Positions 38,137-48,225 of a stretch of 64,000 bases of DNA are shown here, piece after piece. The translations under genes were made by a program, and so were the position numbers. The DNA is taken from positions 124,001 through 188,000 of the forward strand of contig OZ025676.1 in NCBI GenBank assembly GCA_964019335.1, in the 5' to 3' direction. The stretch is from Diplonema japonicum. Its lineage: Eukaryota; Euglenozoa; Diplonemea; Diplonemida; Diplonemidae. Position 1 is the first letter of the stretch, and every line of letters starts with the position of its first letter. Below the pieces are notes generated by a model that did not search any database, had not been told where the DNA came from, and worked only from the letters and a program-made list of their open reading frames with translations.

Positions 38137-39174
38137 TCACGCAAGGGAAAGACGGGTTCCTGGTTTGGGCAGCCCACCCAAGGTTTGACAATTCATCGCG
38201 CCAACCATATTTGCAGTTTTGGCAATTGTGTGAATGGTACGCTCGGGTGCGCCACACGACCAAGGATTTCCTAATAATGCCACCGACGCCAAAACACCAC
38301 CAAAGAATGCATCCCCCGCACCCGTTGTATCCGTAACCGCAGCAAGGCGTGGTGGGGCGAGGGAAATAGCATCCTGCCCAGCAACGGCGATGGAACACCC
38401 CGACGAGCCTTCAGTCAAAGCTACCATTTTCGCATTTGTGTATTCCATCAGCAAACCAGCAAGTTTCTTACCATCAAGACCCCCGACCTCCTCCACAGAA
38501 AGAGGGGAGAGAACGGAAAGAAGCTCCTCGGCAGCATGGCGCGCAGGTTTTAAAATATCCGCTTGACAGACGCATTTCAACAATTCATCCTTGTCTCCCA
38601 AACGAGCCTCGTGAATGGCTACTGAAGGGCTGACATCAACGTCGAGGGCTGTGGCTTGAACATTATTTTTCTTTGCGGAACTGAGGAGTTTTAAAACACC
38701 GTTCAGAGGAACTTGTGAAATTTCTGTTGAGAAAAGTTGTGTCTGCGCGAAAGGAGATGTTAGAGCATCCTTGTTGGACCACAGAGTAGATACTGATTTT
38801 TCCGTGATGGAGGAGGTGCCCCCAGGAGCCATCAAGATGGATCTTTCGCCATCGTCTTGCTTTATTACGTAGGACTCGGAGGTTACGTGTTCCGGGGATA
38901 TGTCGATGAAAGTGGTCGAGATGCCGAGGGTTTCCATTTCCTTTCGTACCAGGTTGCCAGAGGTGTCATTGCCTTGTCTCGCGAGAAGTGCGGTTTGAAG
39001 GCCGAAGGTGTTGGCCCATGCTAGGTGGTTCAGGGTGACACCGCCTACAACCTCCCCGTCGATGATCTTGGTAGAGCTGAAGTACCCCTTTTCCCCTGCT
39101 TTCGGGATCGCTCTGACGGAGAGAAATTTATCCACCACATTTGACCCGCACCCAATTAACCCGAATTTTCTCAT
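38137..39174 (-). CDS. pfkB-family carbohydrate or nucleoside kinase (345 aa)
   Basis: Ribokinase-type fold. The N-terminal substrate region starts GCGSNVVDKF and contains the G-G-V-T-L-N-H-L-A-W segment typical of the first pfkB signature. The second signature DTTGAGDAFFGGVLA near residue 280 carries the catalytic Asp and the anion hole. It transfers the ATP gamma-phosphate to a sugar or nucleoside hydroxyl. The substrate cannot be assigned; an adenosine kinase, ribokinase or fructokinase role are all possible. The start is the ATG at 39174 (MRKFGLIGCG), directly after a T/A-run. Single exon, usual length. Confidence 0.88.
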   Translation of the reverse strand: MRKFGLIGCGSNVVDKFLSVRAIPKAGEKGYFSSTKIIDGEVVGGVTLNHLAWANTFGLQTALLARQGNDTSGNLVRKEMETLGISTTFIDISPEHVTSESYVIKQDDGERSILMAPGGTSSITEKSVSTLWSNKDALTSPFAQTQLFSTEISQVPLNGVLKLLSSAKKNNVQATALDVDVSPSVAIHEARLGDKDELLKCVCQADILKPARHAAEELLSVLSPLSVEEVGGLDGKKLAGLLMEYTNAKMVALTEGSSGCSIAVAGQDAISLAPPRLAAVTDTTGAGDAFFGGVLASVALLGNPWSCGAPERTIHTIAKTANMVGAMNCQTLGGLPKPGTRLSLA

Positions 39175-39232
39175 TTTTTTTTTTTTTTTTTTAAATCCCT
39201 TTTTTGTTTTTTTTTTTGTTTTTTTGAATTTG

Positions 39233-39273
<41 letters not shown>

Positions 39274-39504
39274 CGAAGGAAAGGTTTTGGTAGTTAAAAA
39301 AAGAGGGTAAGGAGGGCCACGGAATTTTTTTCCCCCCCCGTCTTATGTAAATAAGAGTTTTTATTTTTTTTTATTGTCTCTCTTTTTTTTGTTTGTTTGT
39401 TTTTTTTTTTTTGTTTCGCTTTTCCCCCTTTAAAGGGAAAAAAAAAATCGGAAAAGAAAGAAAAGGAAAAAAAAAAAATAAATAAATAAATCAAAAAAAA
39501 AAAA

Positions 39505-39544
39505 TATATATATGAGTTAAAGGAAGTCTTTGTGAGACGCCCCC
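39505..39544 (-). repeat. Hairpin tag R2, copy 1
   Basis: Plus strand TATATGAGTTAAAGGAAGTC then TTTGTGAGACGCCCCC. It shares the first 16 bases with R1, but the stem is GTCT/AGAC instead of GCC/GGC. A second copy is at 50642. Confidence 0.8.
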
Positions 39545-39547
39545 AAA

Positions 39548-39587
39548 AATATATGAGTTAAAGGAGGCCAGTGTTGGCGGCGCCCTT
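39548..39587 (-). repeat. Hairpin tag R1, copy 2
   Basis: Nearly identical to 16847-16887 (GGCCAGTG for GGCCGGTG and CGCCC for CACCC). It directly abuts the R2 tag, same orientation. Confidence 0.8.
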
Positions 39588-39780
39588 GAAAAAAAAAAAA
39601 AAAGTACAGGAAACAAGAAAGGAAGATGTGTAAGGGAAAGAGAGGGTAGTGCCTTAATGATCACTATGATAAGGGAGAGATAGATAAGGGTGTGTGCCCC
39701 CTCATCCTGGCATCCCAAAGTAAATGATGGTACACATATATAAAAAAAAAAAAAAAAAAAAAAAACGGGAAAATCTTCTT

Positions 39781-41265
39781 TCACCTGCCATTGAAAGTAA
39801 AATTATCGAACTCAGTTGTTCCAACTTTCTTGACATTGGCCATTGTATGTCTAGCGGGCTCAGACGTAAACTCATCATCAAAATTCAACTTTGCAGGGTC
39901 TGGGGTGAAGGGAACCTTTTTTTTTTTTTTTTTTCTATTTAATTTATTCGTATTGATCACACCGGGAGCTTCTTTTCCATCATGGCCTCCCAATCCATCC
40001 CTTCAAAGAACTTGTGTGCCTTGAATTTGTCAAGGTCTTGCAACCTTTTTTCAGGGTCCCTCTCTAAGAGGCTTCTACACATATCCATTGCAGCCTCTGA
40101 CATCGGTTCGTCAAACACCAACTCTTTTTGCTGAGGGATTTTTTTTTTTTTTTTTTTGCACACCAATATCAACCCGTACATCTCGTTCACATTTTCCGAG
40201 TAGAACGGCGGCAAGCCGCTTATCATCTCGTAAAGAAGAATACCCAACGACCACCTGTCAAAGATATTTCCTTTAGGCAGTGAGGACACTATACCAGTCG
40301 ACTGCCTTACCATGCCCACCACCAGTTAAAAACTCAGGTGCAAGGTACTCGGGTGTACCGCAGAATGTCTTAGCTGTTCGGATATTTTCTTTTTTTTTTT
40401 TCTCCCAAAAAAAAAAAAAAAAAATAAAGACACCATCCTGCCCTTGGATGTTGGGCTTTGCTAGACCGAAATCAGTGATGCAGCAGTTTCCTTCCTTGTC
40501 GAGAACACAGTTTTCCGGTTTGAGGTCTCTATAGATGATGTCCAAGGAGTGTATGTAACCAATAGCAAGGCCAATCTGTGCCGTGTAGTGACGTGCCCAT
40601 TCTTCGGGGAATTTTTCCTTCTGGGAGAGGTGGAAGAAGACCTCGCCACCGGAAAGGAAGTCAAGGATGAGGTACAGCTTATCCGATGTTTGAAACGCGA
40701 AATGCAACTTCACAATGTAAGGATGGTTGATCCGCCCCAGGATGTTCTTCTCCGCTTTGGTGTGCTCCACTAAGTTTTCACGCAAAATGACTTCCTTATT
40801 CATGGCTTTCATTGCGAAGATCTCGCCAGTGTCCTTTTTCTTGACTTGCATGACCTTCCCAAAGGAGCCTTTTCCAACCACGCAGAGCGGCTCGAAATCG
40901 TCCAATCCTACCTTTTTGTCGCCATCGTCGCTGTCATCGCCAGTGGTGTCCAGCCCCTTTTCGGATGACTCTTTGCTGTTCTCTATCGCGGTAACCCACT
41001 CGTTGAGTTCGGATTCTGAAGAGCAGAATAGAGTGTACGATTTTGGCAAGTGTGGACCGGACACTGATATTGACTTCTGCTTTGTGTCCTCCGCCACCAC
41101 CACGTCACTCCCTACAGGAATGCACCCCAGAGGTGCCTCGCCGTTCTCGGGGTTTTGTTTGTAATAATACAGCCTCTTGTTGCTCAGTTCGAACCACCTC
41201 TCCTGGTCCCTCTTGAGCATCCCACCGCCGCTTTTCTTCAACATCCCGCATTTTTCAGGCGCCAT
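39781..41265 (-). CDS. PKB/Akt-like AGC protein kinase with PH domain, five exons (434 aa)
   Basis: Exons: 41265-40434, 40373-40295, 40254-40164, 40130-39963 and 39915-39781. Introns are 60 (phase 1), 40 (phase 2), 33 (phase 0) and 47 (phase 0) bases, all GT-AG. An N-terminal PH domain (about 4-97) would bind phosphoinositides. Kinase domain: GKGSFG at 131-136, Lys153, YRDLKPEN at 245-252, DFG at 265-267, activation-loop Thr280 in KTFCGTPEY. The AGC tail includes a turn-motif region and ends in a hydrophobic motif, FDNFTF. This is the Akt architecture, regulated by phosphoinositides and by PDK1-type phosphorylation (family knowledge). The first and third introns have lengths divisible by three and no stop, so unspliced reading inserts Phe/Lys tracts. 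Confidence 0.92.
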
Positions 41266-41431
41266 GCCCTCTTTTTTTTTTTTCTTTTTTTTTTTTCTCC
41301 TCTCTTTTTTTTTTTTTTTTCTTTCCCCCCCCTTTTTTTTTCGCCCCCCGGAATAGGGTGAGTGGAATAATAATAAAAAAAAAATAGAAAAAAAAAAGAA
41401 GAAAAAAAAAACTGGCCAAAATAAAAAGAGA

Positions 41432-41467
<36 letters not shown>

Positions 41468-41552
41468 GTGGACGTATATCGGTTATAGGGCCAAAAAACT
41501 TTTTTTTTTTTTTCCTGGAAAGAAAAAAAAAAAAAATAAAATAATAATAAAT

Positions 41553-43268
41553 TCATAGCTGTGTCAGTACTTTCCCGTCTTCACCGTGGAGCCTTGCTAA
41601 ATCCTCTGCCAAGGCCTCCTTGGATCGGGCGGAGGCCTCCATGGCTGTCTTGGAGGGGTCGGTGAAGTAAATGCCCAAAGACTGCAGGGTTTGAGAGGTG
41701 AGAGCGAAGTTCGCAGAGTGCGTCTCGGCGACCTCGAGAAGCGTTCTCTGCTTGTTCCTCAATGACTGTGTCTCGGTGGCGATGGGCACCCGTCCTTCTG
41801 AAACGGTCGTCTGCCTCTCAGCACGTTCGTTCCACACCACCTTGGCACCATAACGATCGGCGAGACCGTGAACGGTGGTGATGAACTCTTTGAAGGCCTC
41901 AAGGCTTTGCTTTGCCTCCGCAGTCTTCGTGTTGATCAAAGCTTGCTGCGCGTCAACATTCATAAAATGTTCAGTGGCGTTGTTGAAGAAGCCCTTTAAC
42001 ACCGATTGAGACTTTAACTGGAAATCGTTTTCCGCCTCAACACATCCACAAAGATCATCCCTAAGGAGGTCTATCTTCATCATCCATTCTTCATGTAGGG
42101 ATTTTCGGATGGACTCGTCTGCGGTCGCTTTGGCATGCAGGTCTACTAGTTCAACCCGTTCCTCGTTTAACAATGAGATTTGTTCCATCTTCTTGCACAC
42201 ATCGTCGAAGACTCGTTCTTGATGTGCGGAGTTTTCTCTCAGTAACGCTTGGAAACGGCTGCATTTTGTTTCGAATATTGCATTTGCCCTCTCGTCCTTC
42301 TTCTCGGCCGTGCTGCCGTAGTCATCGAGGGACATGATATCGGCTTGGACCTGTTTTTTTAATAGCTTCCATGAATCGCGTGTTTGATCCAAATCATCAC
42401 GCATTCTGTCCTTCCATTTCAAGCAGTTTGAATTGTGCTCCTCCACTTCACCCGCTGCTAGTGTGACGCACTGCATCCGTTGATGCGTTGTCCTAACCAT
42501 CTCCGTTAGGATCGGGATTAACAAAACGCTTGTTTCTTCGACTCCTTCGTTCTCGCCTGCGATCTCAGCGGCGACTCGCTTTGCTGAAAGAATCTTCGCG
42601 TTGCAGCTCAAATTGCGAATTTCGGTTTCAGTTGCCAGTAGCTCGCTTTTGAGGTAAGCAAGCGCGTCCTCACGGGTTAGTCTCCCGCCTTCCGAAAGGA
42701 GGCATATGACCTCATCGGTGAAGATTGGTTTGAGTTTTTCGTGTAAAATCTCTGATTCACACGACATTCTCGTTGATGATTTTTGTAAAACGGATAATTG
42801 TTCTATAAGGAACTCCTTGTCGAGTGTGGGTCTGTTTCGGGTTTTGTTTATAAATTCTGTTACGTTGGTGTGAATGCCTGCTTGTTGTGAGATGTTCTCG
42901 TAGGTGGCACTAGTGACAGGGGGACCTTTTACTCCTGATGCGAACTCTGCCATGTGTGAAGGGGTTTCCTTGTTTTTCGTGGAGATCTCTTGCTTCATGC
43001 GGAGCGTTCTCTCGAGGTTCTTTCTGTGTTGCTTCTTCAGGTCTTGCATGGAGTTTCTGAGAATTTCGTACAGCTCCGCGTTCACACCTTTTCTGTCCAC
43101 TTTGTAGTGCAGTACCTCCTTGCCCCCCACCACCGTTTCTTCATACGCCCCATAAACCGCATCCCCTTCAGGTTTTTTGATCCCAGGCTCTTCCCACGAC
43201 TTATCAGGGTATGGTTCCATTAGTGGAATGGCCTCCCTGCTGAATTTTCTGTGGAGCATTGCCGTCAT
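41553..43268 (-). CDS. Long coiled-coil protein (571 aa), possibly flagellar
   Basis: The start is the ATG at 43268 (MTAMLHRKFSREAIPLMEPY); upstream is a C/G-run. Nearly all of residues 65-560 is charged and helical with heptad character, broken by short linkers, and there is no signal or membrane segment. Motifs such as KLKPIFTDEVICLLSEGGRL and KGFFNNATEHFMNV do not bring a family to mind with confidence. The length and all-helical make-up resemble tektin-like or paraflagellar-rod proteins, but the diagnostic tektin RPNVELCRD is absent. Its start is 81 bp from the stop of the upstream PPR gene, same strand. Confidence 0.7.
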   Translation of the reverse strand: MTAMLHRKFSREAIPLMEPYPDKSWEEPGIKKPEGDAVYGAYEETVVGGKEVLHYKVDRKGVNAELYEILRNSMQDLKKQHRKNLERTLRMKQEISTKNKETPSHMAEFASGVKGPPVTSATYENISQQAGIHTNVTEFINKTRNRPTLDKEFLIEQLSVLQKSSTRMSCESEILHEKLKPIFTDEVICLLSEGGRLTREDALAYLKSELLATETEIRNLSCNAKILSAKRVAAEIAGENEGVEETSVLLIPILTEMVRTTHQRMQCVTLAAGEVEEHNSNCLKWKDRMRDDLDQTRDSWKLLKKQVQADIMSLDDYGSTAEKKDERANAIFETKCSRFQALLRENSAHQERVFDDVCKKMEQISLLNEERVELVDLHAKATADESIRKSLHEEWMMKIDLLRDDLCGCVEAENDFQLKSQSVLKGFFNNATEHFMNVDAQQALINTKTAEAKQSLEAFKEFITTVHGLADRYGAKVVWNERAERQTTVSEGRVPIATETQSLRNKQRTLLEVAETHSANFALTSQTLQSLGIYFTDPSKTAMEASARSKEALAEDLARLHGEDGKVLTQL

Positions 43269-43349
43269 TTCCCCCCCCCCCCCTCCCCCCTTTTTGTTTT
43301 TTTTTTCCATCTAAAAAAAAAAACAAAAAAAAAAAACAAAAAAAAAAAA

Positions 43350-44753
43350 TCATCTCGAAACCTTTCCAGGAGACGAGCCTGTGAAGTTCACGAAATCGAA
43401 GCGCGACTTCACATTCGGCATTCTACGCTGGATCTCGTTCGCGTCGGGTTGCTGCCCGGCTGTCTCAAACACCTTTTCGAAACACCTGAGATACACCTCC
43501 GACTCGATCACACCATTGTTGGAAGCCGTGTCACGCAAGCTACGCGCAGCAGATACATTCCCAGTGTGTGAGTACACAGTCATCGCCATTGTGTACAACC
43601 GACGACAAGAAAGGTACTCATTTGAAATGGCTTGGTGGATCAACCCCTTCGTGTACTCATCAATACCAAGCATTCTAGGCGAAGTGGGTGCAAGCTTCGA
43701 TGCAAGCACAGCGTTTCCCTCCAACAAAATCCCCAATGTGATGTTATTGGGGGTGAGTTTGAGTTTCTCAAGAAGCTTAACATGTCTTTTGAGGCTCTCG
43801 ACTAAACCCAGCTTGCTGAACACAGACAGAAATGCGTGGATCAGTTCCAGCCCGGTATTAATGGGCCGTGGGGGCTTGTCACGGTGTCCTAGCCATTCCA
43901 TCCATGTCCCAGGTTTCAGTTTTGCGAATAGTTTTTCCGCTTCTTCGGGGTTGCCTTCTCGTGCCGCTGCTTTGAAAACGCTTTGAAATAAAGAAGCTCG
44001 TATTGAGAACCCCGATGTGTAGCATTCATTGAGGTAAATCTTCGCGGTGGCGACATCGGGGCAGGATGAGATCATCAAGCTCCATGCGTGTGGGCCTTTT
44101 TCGAAGCCTTGTTGTTCCATTGCCGCCCAGAGCTGTTTTGTTTTGGAGAAGTTGCCTCTTGTGGAGTAGTATCGAAGAACGGCGATCCATACCGAGTCGG
44201 TTTTGGGAATGTTATCCCGCTTGAGGTCTTCCAAAACCTGTTGAAGAGCTGTGTCGGAGGCCGAGAAGTCCCGCGCGCAAGCATTGATGAGGAATTTGTA
44301 GGTGTCTGGTGTTCTGTCGACTTTTTGGGTTGTCATGGTTTCAAGAATTGACAGGGACTGTCGAAGGTTTCCCCCCCATGAGAGGTATTTGAGGACCTCG
44401 TTGTAGGTCTGCGTTCCGAGGGTGCATCGCTTTGCCGCCATTGTCCCGAGGAGGCCGAAGAGTTGTCCGGTGGCAAGGCGTCCCAGGCTCATACTTTCTC
44501 TCCGTTTTGCCATTGTTTGAACGCGTGAGGCGCGTTCTGTTATGTACAAGGCGGTTCTTGTGTCGTTCCACATCAGGAGGTCCTCTATGCGGTTTGAAGG
44601 GGGGTTGAAGAAGTCTGCCTCTCGCCCCGTGGCTGCCTTGTTTGCTGGTTTTTTTTTTTCGCGTTGTGTTTCGCTTTGAGCTGGATTTCTTTTCCACTCT
44701 CCGACCCAGTTCATTCCTCTTGTCGTGCGTTGTGCGCCTCCTTTACGTATCAT
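43350..44753 (-). CDS. Pentatricopeptide repeat (PPR) protein, probably organellar (467 aa)
   Basis: The start is the ATG at 44753 (MIRKGGAQRTTRGMNWVGEW), which gives a basic N-terminus compatible with a mitochondrial presequence. A series of helical-hairpin repeats with PPR spacing follows (for example TPDTYKFLINACARDFSAS, TDSVWIAVLRYYSTRGNFS, SVFKAAAREGNPEEAEKLF). PPR proteins bind organellar RNA base by base and act in processing, editing or translation. Target unknown. Single exon. The frame is open upstream through homopolymers, so the start rests on the first ATG after the runs. Confidence 0.85.
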   Translation of the reverse strand: MIRKGGAQRTTRGMNWVGEWKRNPAQSETQREKKKPANKAATGREADFFNPPSNRIEDLLMWNDTRTALYITERASRVQTMAKRRESMSLGRLATGQLFGLLGTMAAKRCTLGTQTYNEVLKYLSWGGNLRQSLSILETMTTQKVDRTPDTYKFLINACARDFSASDTALQQVLEDLKRDNIPKTDSVWIAVLRYYSTRGNFSKTKQLWAAMEQQGFEKGPHAWSLMISSCPDVATAKIYLNECYTSGFSIRASLFQSVFKAAAREGNPEEAEKLFAKLKPGTWMEWLGHRDKPPRPINTGLELIHAFLSVFSKLGLVESLKRHVKLLEKLKLTPNNITLGILLEGNAVLASKLAPTSPRMLGIDEYTKGLIHQAISNEYLSCRRLYTMAMTVYSHTGNVSAARSLRDTASNNGVIESEVYLRCFEKVFETAGQQPDANEIQRRMPNVKSRFDFVNFTGSSPGKVSR

Positions 44754-45125
44754 TTTTTTTTTTGTTGTGTCGTCACTGAAATTGAAAGAAATATTACAAT
44801 TGAAGAATTTAAAAATTATAGAGAAAAAAAGTGTTTTAAAAAAATGGACTTTGAAGAGGGGGGGGAGAGAGAGAGATGGGGAGAGGTAAATAAATAAGAG
44901 GAAGGTGAGAGGGAGAGAGGATGGAAAGAAAAGAAAACGAGAATGATGGTATAAAAGTAAAAAAAAGGGGGGGCACTGATGGAGGGGAAGTGTCGCGTAA
45001 GACACAATCCCCTACACTGCAGTGAAAGAGGGGGAAAAAATAAAATAAAATAAAAATAGAACGTTTGCGAGCGCACGCCGAGGAAGGGGGGGGGGGGGGG
45101 GCGGAAGAAAAAGATATCAATAAAA

Positions 45126-45150
45126 TTCAGTGTGCAGGGGGAATGCTCAC
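45126..45150 (-). repeat. Short interspersed tag R4, copy 2
   Basis: Identical over 25 bases to 1165-1189. It is followed on the plus strand by an A-run. Confidence 0.6.
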
Positions 45151-45290
45151 AAAAAAAAAAATTAAAAATAAAAAGGAGTGGGGGAGGAGGGAGAAGAAAA
45201 AAAGGGTTTTTTTTTGTCCCCTTCCAAAAAAAAAAAAAAAAAAAAAATTGCAAGAAACTTCAGGAAGAAGTAATTGCAAAAGGTGAAGGC

Positions 45291-45332
<42 letters not shown>

Positions 45333-45336
45333 ACAA

Positions 45337-45373
45337 ATTAAGGGTACCTGCGGTATGTGGCAGGACGCCTGAA
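45337..45373 (-). repeat. Hairpin tag R3, diverged copy
   Basis: Plus strand GGGTACCTGCGGTATGTGGC then AGGACGCC. It matches the R3 tags at 50968 and 54774, with paired changes in the loop flanks; the CCTG...CAGG stem is kept. Confidence 0.6.
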
Positions 45374-45738
45374 AGTCGCTTTTTTTTGTTATATTGAACC
45401 CTAGTACTCAAGATAGTCATCAGAAAGGGCTTTAAAGGATAGTTCAATCCAGAGAATAAACCGCGGACTCTGGCGCTACCTCTTTACCCATGGTTTTATA
45501 TTTCCTTTCTCCTACACTCCTTTTTCTTTTCTCTTCTTAGAAAGACGCTCCTATTTACCGCTGTTTCTTCATCTTCCTCATTCGATGATTTTGCGGCAAA
45601 AATACAGAAGAAAAAAAATGTAGGAGAGTTGAAAAAAAAAGGAAGAAAAAAAAGAAGAAAAAAAAAAACAAGTAGCCTCGTATCCCCTTCTTGTTGTGGG
45701 TAAATAAAAAAAAAAAAAAGAAAATGGAATCAATAATA

Positions 45739-45783
<45 letters not shown>

Positions 45784-46268
45784 AAATAGTGGCTTATTGA
45801 CCAAAGCATAGGCTTTGCAAAACACCAGTCTAAAATAAACTGGCCGATTTCTTTTTTCTCCCCCCCCCTTAGACACCGCCCCTAGCACTCCTCTTAGTAC
45901 AGAGTATGTACTATCTCTACCTTCTTCTTTTATAGGTTTCACTCAGGCCGAGATACGGGCGTAGGCAGTAGAAACATGTCCCTTTTTTAAACACAATCAC
46001 AGTTAGTAGATAAGAAAGAAAGAAAAAAAAATAGAGGGGGAATCGGTTAAATGCAGAAAAGGAAAAGAAAAAAGAAAAAAAAAAAAAAAAAAGGAATGGT
46101 AACTTTTTTTCTTTCCATTCTCTTTTTTTTTTTTTCTTTCAAAAGGAATCGTGTCAGCTAGCACCTTGTTTTTGCTCCCTCTTTTTTTTTTCTTTTTTTT
46201 TCCCGTGCACTATGATGGCCAAGAAACGACTAGTTCCCTCTTTCCCCCCTTTTAAAAAAGGGTAAAAA

Positions 46269-46475
46269 AAATATATGAGTTAAAGGAGGCCGGTGTTGGC
46301 GGCGCCCTGCACAAGAACTGTCTACTTGATTACAGGGGGCGCGCCGCGGCCGAGTTGTAGCTTCTTCTGCGTTCCGCGTCCCCTTAATGCGTGCTGTGTA
46401 CAGCTCAACCCCAGCCGGTGCGTCCCGGGTAACCAAGATTCTGCGCTCGTGCAGTTTGCTGCCTGTTCGTCACCC
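46269..46475 (-). mobile_element. SINE-like retroposon with R1 3' tail, copy 1 (5' truncated)
   Basis: About 207 bp, nearly identical to 47935-48143 apart from a small length difference near 46380 (GCGTCCCC versus GCGTCGTGTCC). On the minus strand it ends with the R1 hairpin, CTTTAACTCATATAT and T-runs. Its 5' end stops at CCC followed by a homopolymer, while the second copy continues for about 80 more bases. Sequence shared at one end and cut differently at the other is typical of retroposition. No clear Pol III A or B box was found. Confidence 0.6.
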
Positions 46476-47934
46476 AAAAAAAAAAATACTGGGACTGGCA
46501 TTAGTTTTTTTTTTTTTTTTTTTTTTTTTTTTCCGAAGCTAAAATTTAAAAGCCAGCTTCTCTGTCACGTTGGCGGGTACATAAGAAAAATTGCTGTATT
46601 TTGTTTAAGCAATCCTTCTGGTTTACCCCACCTTCGCCATTGATAACCCCTCACATACCCTCTTTTTCCTTAAGAAAAATGAAGGAACAAGAAAATCTAA
46701 CATAATAAATTGGGAGAAAAGTTTTCCGGGTCCAAAAAAAAAAAAAAACTTTTTCCCAAAAAAAAAAAAAAAAAAACTTTTGACAGCAGAAAAATCCTAC
46801 ACAATATGTGGTTTATGAAAAAAGAAAAGAAAAGAAAAAAAAGAAATAGCTAAGGGGCGAAGGGAGTATTGGAATAAAAAGGGAGAAAAAAAAAAAACTG
46901 CCCGTATAGAGACGGTCAGAACTAGGAAAAAAAAAACAACATATTGGTTATGCAGGATTTTTGATTGCTATCTTTTTTTTTTAATTTATTTTTTTTTATA
47001 TTTCTCTTTTCTTTTTTTTTTCCCCTTTCTCTCTTCATCCTTCAGAAAAAAAAAAGAAAAGAAAAACTCTCCTTTTCGTTCTTTGTATTTCTTTTTCTCT
47101 TTTTTTTTTCCCCCTTTTCCTTTCCTTTTGTTTTCCGTGAATCCCCCTTGCATATGTTGACCCTGCTGAATTGTAAGTCGGGCAATACAAAAAAGTTCAT
47201 TTTTTTAAAAAAAATAAAAAGAAGGGAGACTTGAGGATGGGGGAGGAATATTCTTTTTTTTTTCCCCCTCATTTTTTTTTTCCTTCTTTTTTTTCAAAAA
47301 AAATAGAACATTCCTACCTCCATCCCTTCCTCCCCTTCTCGGAAATAAAAAAAGAGGAGGAAAATAAGAATAAAGAAGAAAAAAAAAAGAAAATTTTGGA
47401 CGCATTCTAAATAGAAGCAAACTGCGCCTGGGTAAAAAAAAAAAAAAAAAAGAGAAAAAAAAAGTATGGTTTTCAAACTCCGTTCTCTTCTTAAAGGGTT
47501 TTGTGGACCCTCTACAGAGGCACTTTTTTTTTTTCTTTTACTTCTCCTTCCCTCTCCCTTCTTCCACAATTTAAGCTCTGTTTTAAATTTTATGTCAACA
47601 CAAAGATATGGCAAGGAAGAGAGGAGGGATGAGGAGAGACTGACCACAGGAAGCTGGATATCGAAACCACCACCCCCCTTACAGTGCCTGGCCCTTAGCA
47701 ACTAGAGACACATCCTAAAAACCACTCTCTTGAATGTGGCTTCTTTTTTCTTTTTTTCTCTACGCATCTACAGGTTTGTTTCGCACGAGCGACACTGCCG
47801 TGTGAATTAAAAAAAAAAAAAAAAAAAAACCAATGTTCACAAACTGAAAAAAGAGTGTTTGGCTTTGGTGCATGATGCTCCCATGGACCTCTTTTAACTA
47901 CAACGCAAAAATAAAAAAAAAAGAAAAAAAAATA

Positions 47935-48225
47935 AATATATGAGTTAAAGGAGGCCGGTGTTGGCGGCGCCCTGCACAAGAACTGTCTACTTGATTACAG
48001 GGGGCGCGCCGCGGCCGAGTTGTAGCTTCTTCTGCGTTCCGCGTCGTGTCCTTAATGCGTGCTGTGTACAGCTCAACCCCAGCCGGTGCGTCCCGGGTAA
48101 CCAAGATTCTGCGCTCGTGCAGTTTGCTGCCTGTTCGTCACCCTGAGCATCTGCATTATGTTCTTCCACTCGGGCGCTACCGGTGATGACCGACGAGGAG
48201 GTCAACAGCGAACAACACATCTGAT
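47935..48225 (-). mobile_element. SINE-like retroposon with R1 3' tail, copy 2 (longer)
   Basis: Same unit as 46269-46475, extended at its 5' end to about 48225 (through ATGTGTTGTTCGCTG on the minus strand). The whole unit is GC-rich and stands out from its A/T surroundings. A 77-codon minus-strand frame covers most of it but has no recognised domain, so coding is doubtful. Confidence 0.6.

Larger units (their letters stand above)
39175..39780. other. Spacer with two adjacent hairpin tags
   Basis: A, T and mixed runs, with an R2 tag (39505-39544) and an R1 tag (39548-39587) side by side, about 190 bp downstream of the PKB-like gene's stop. No gene. Confidence 0.75.
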
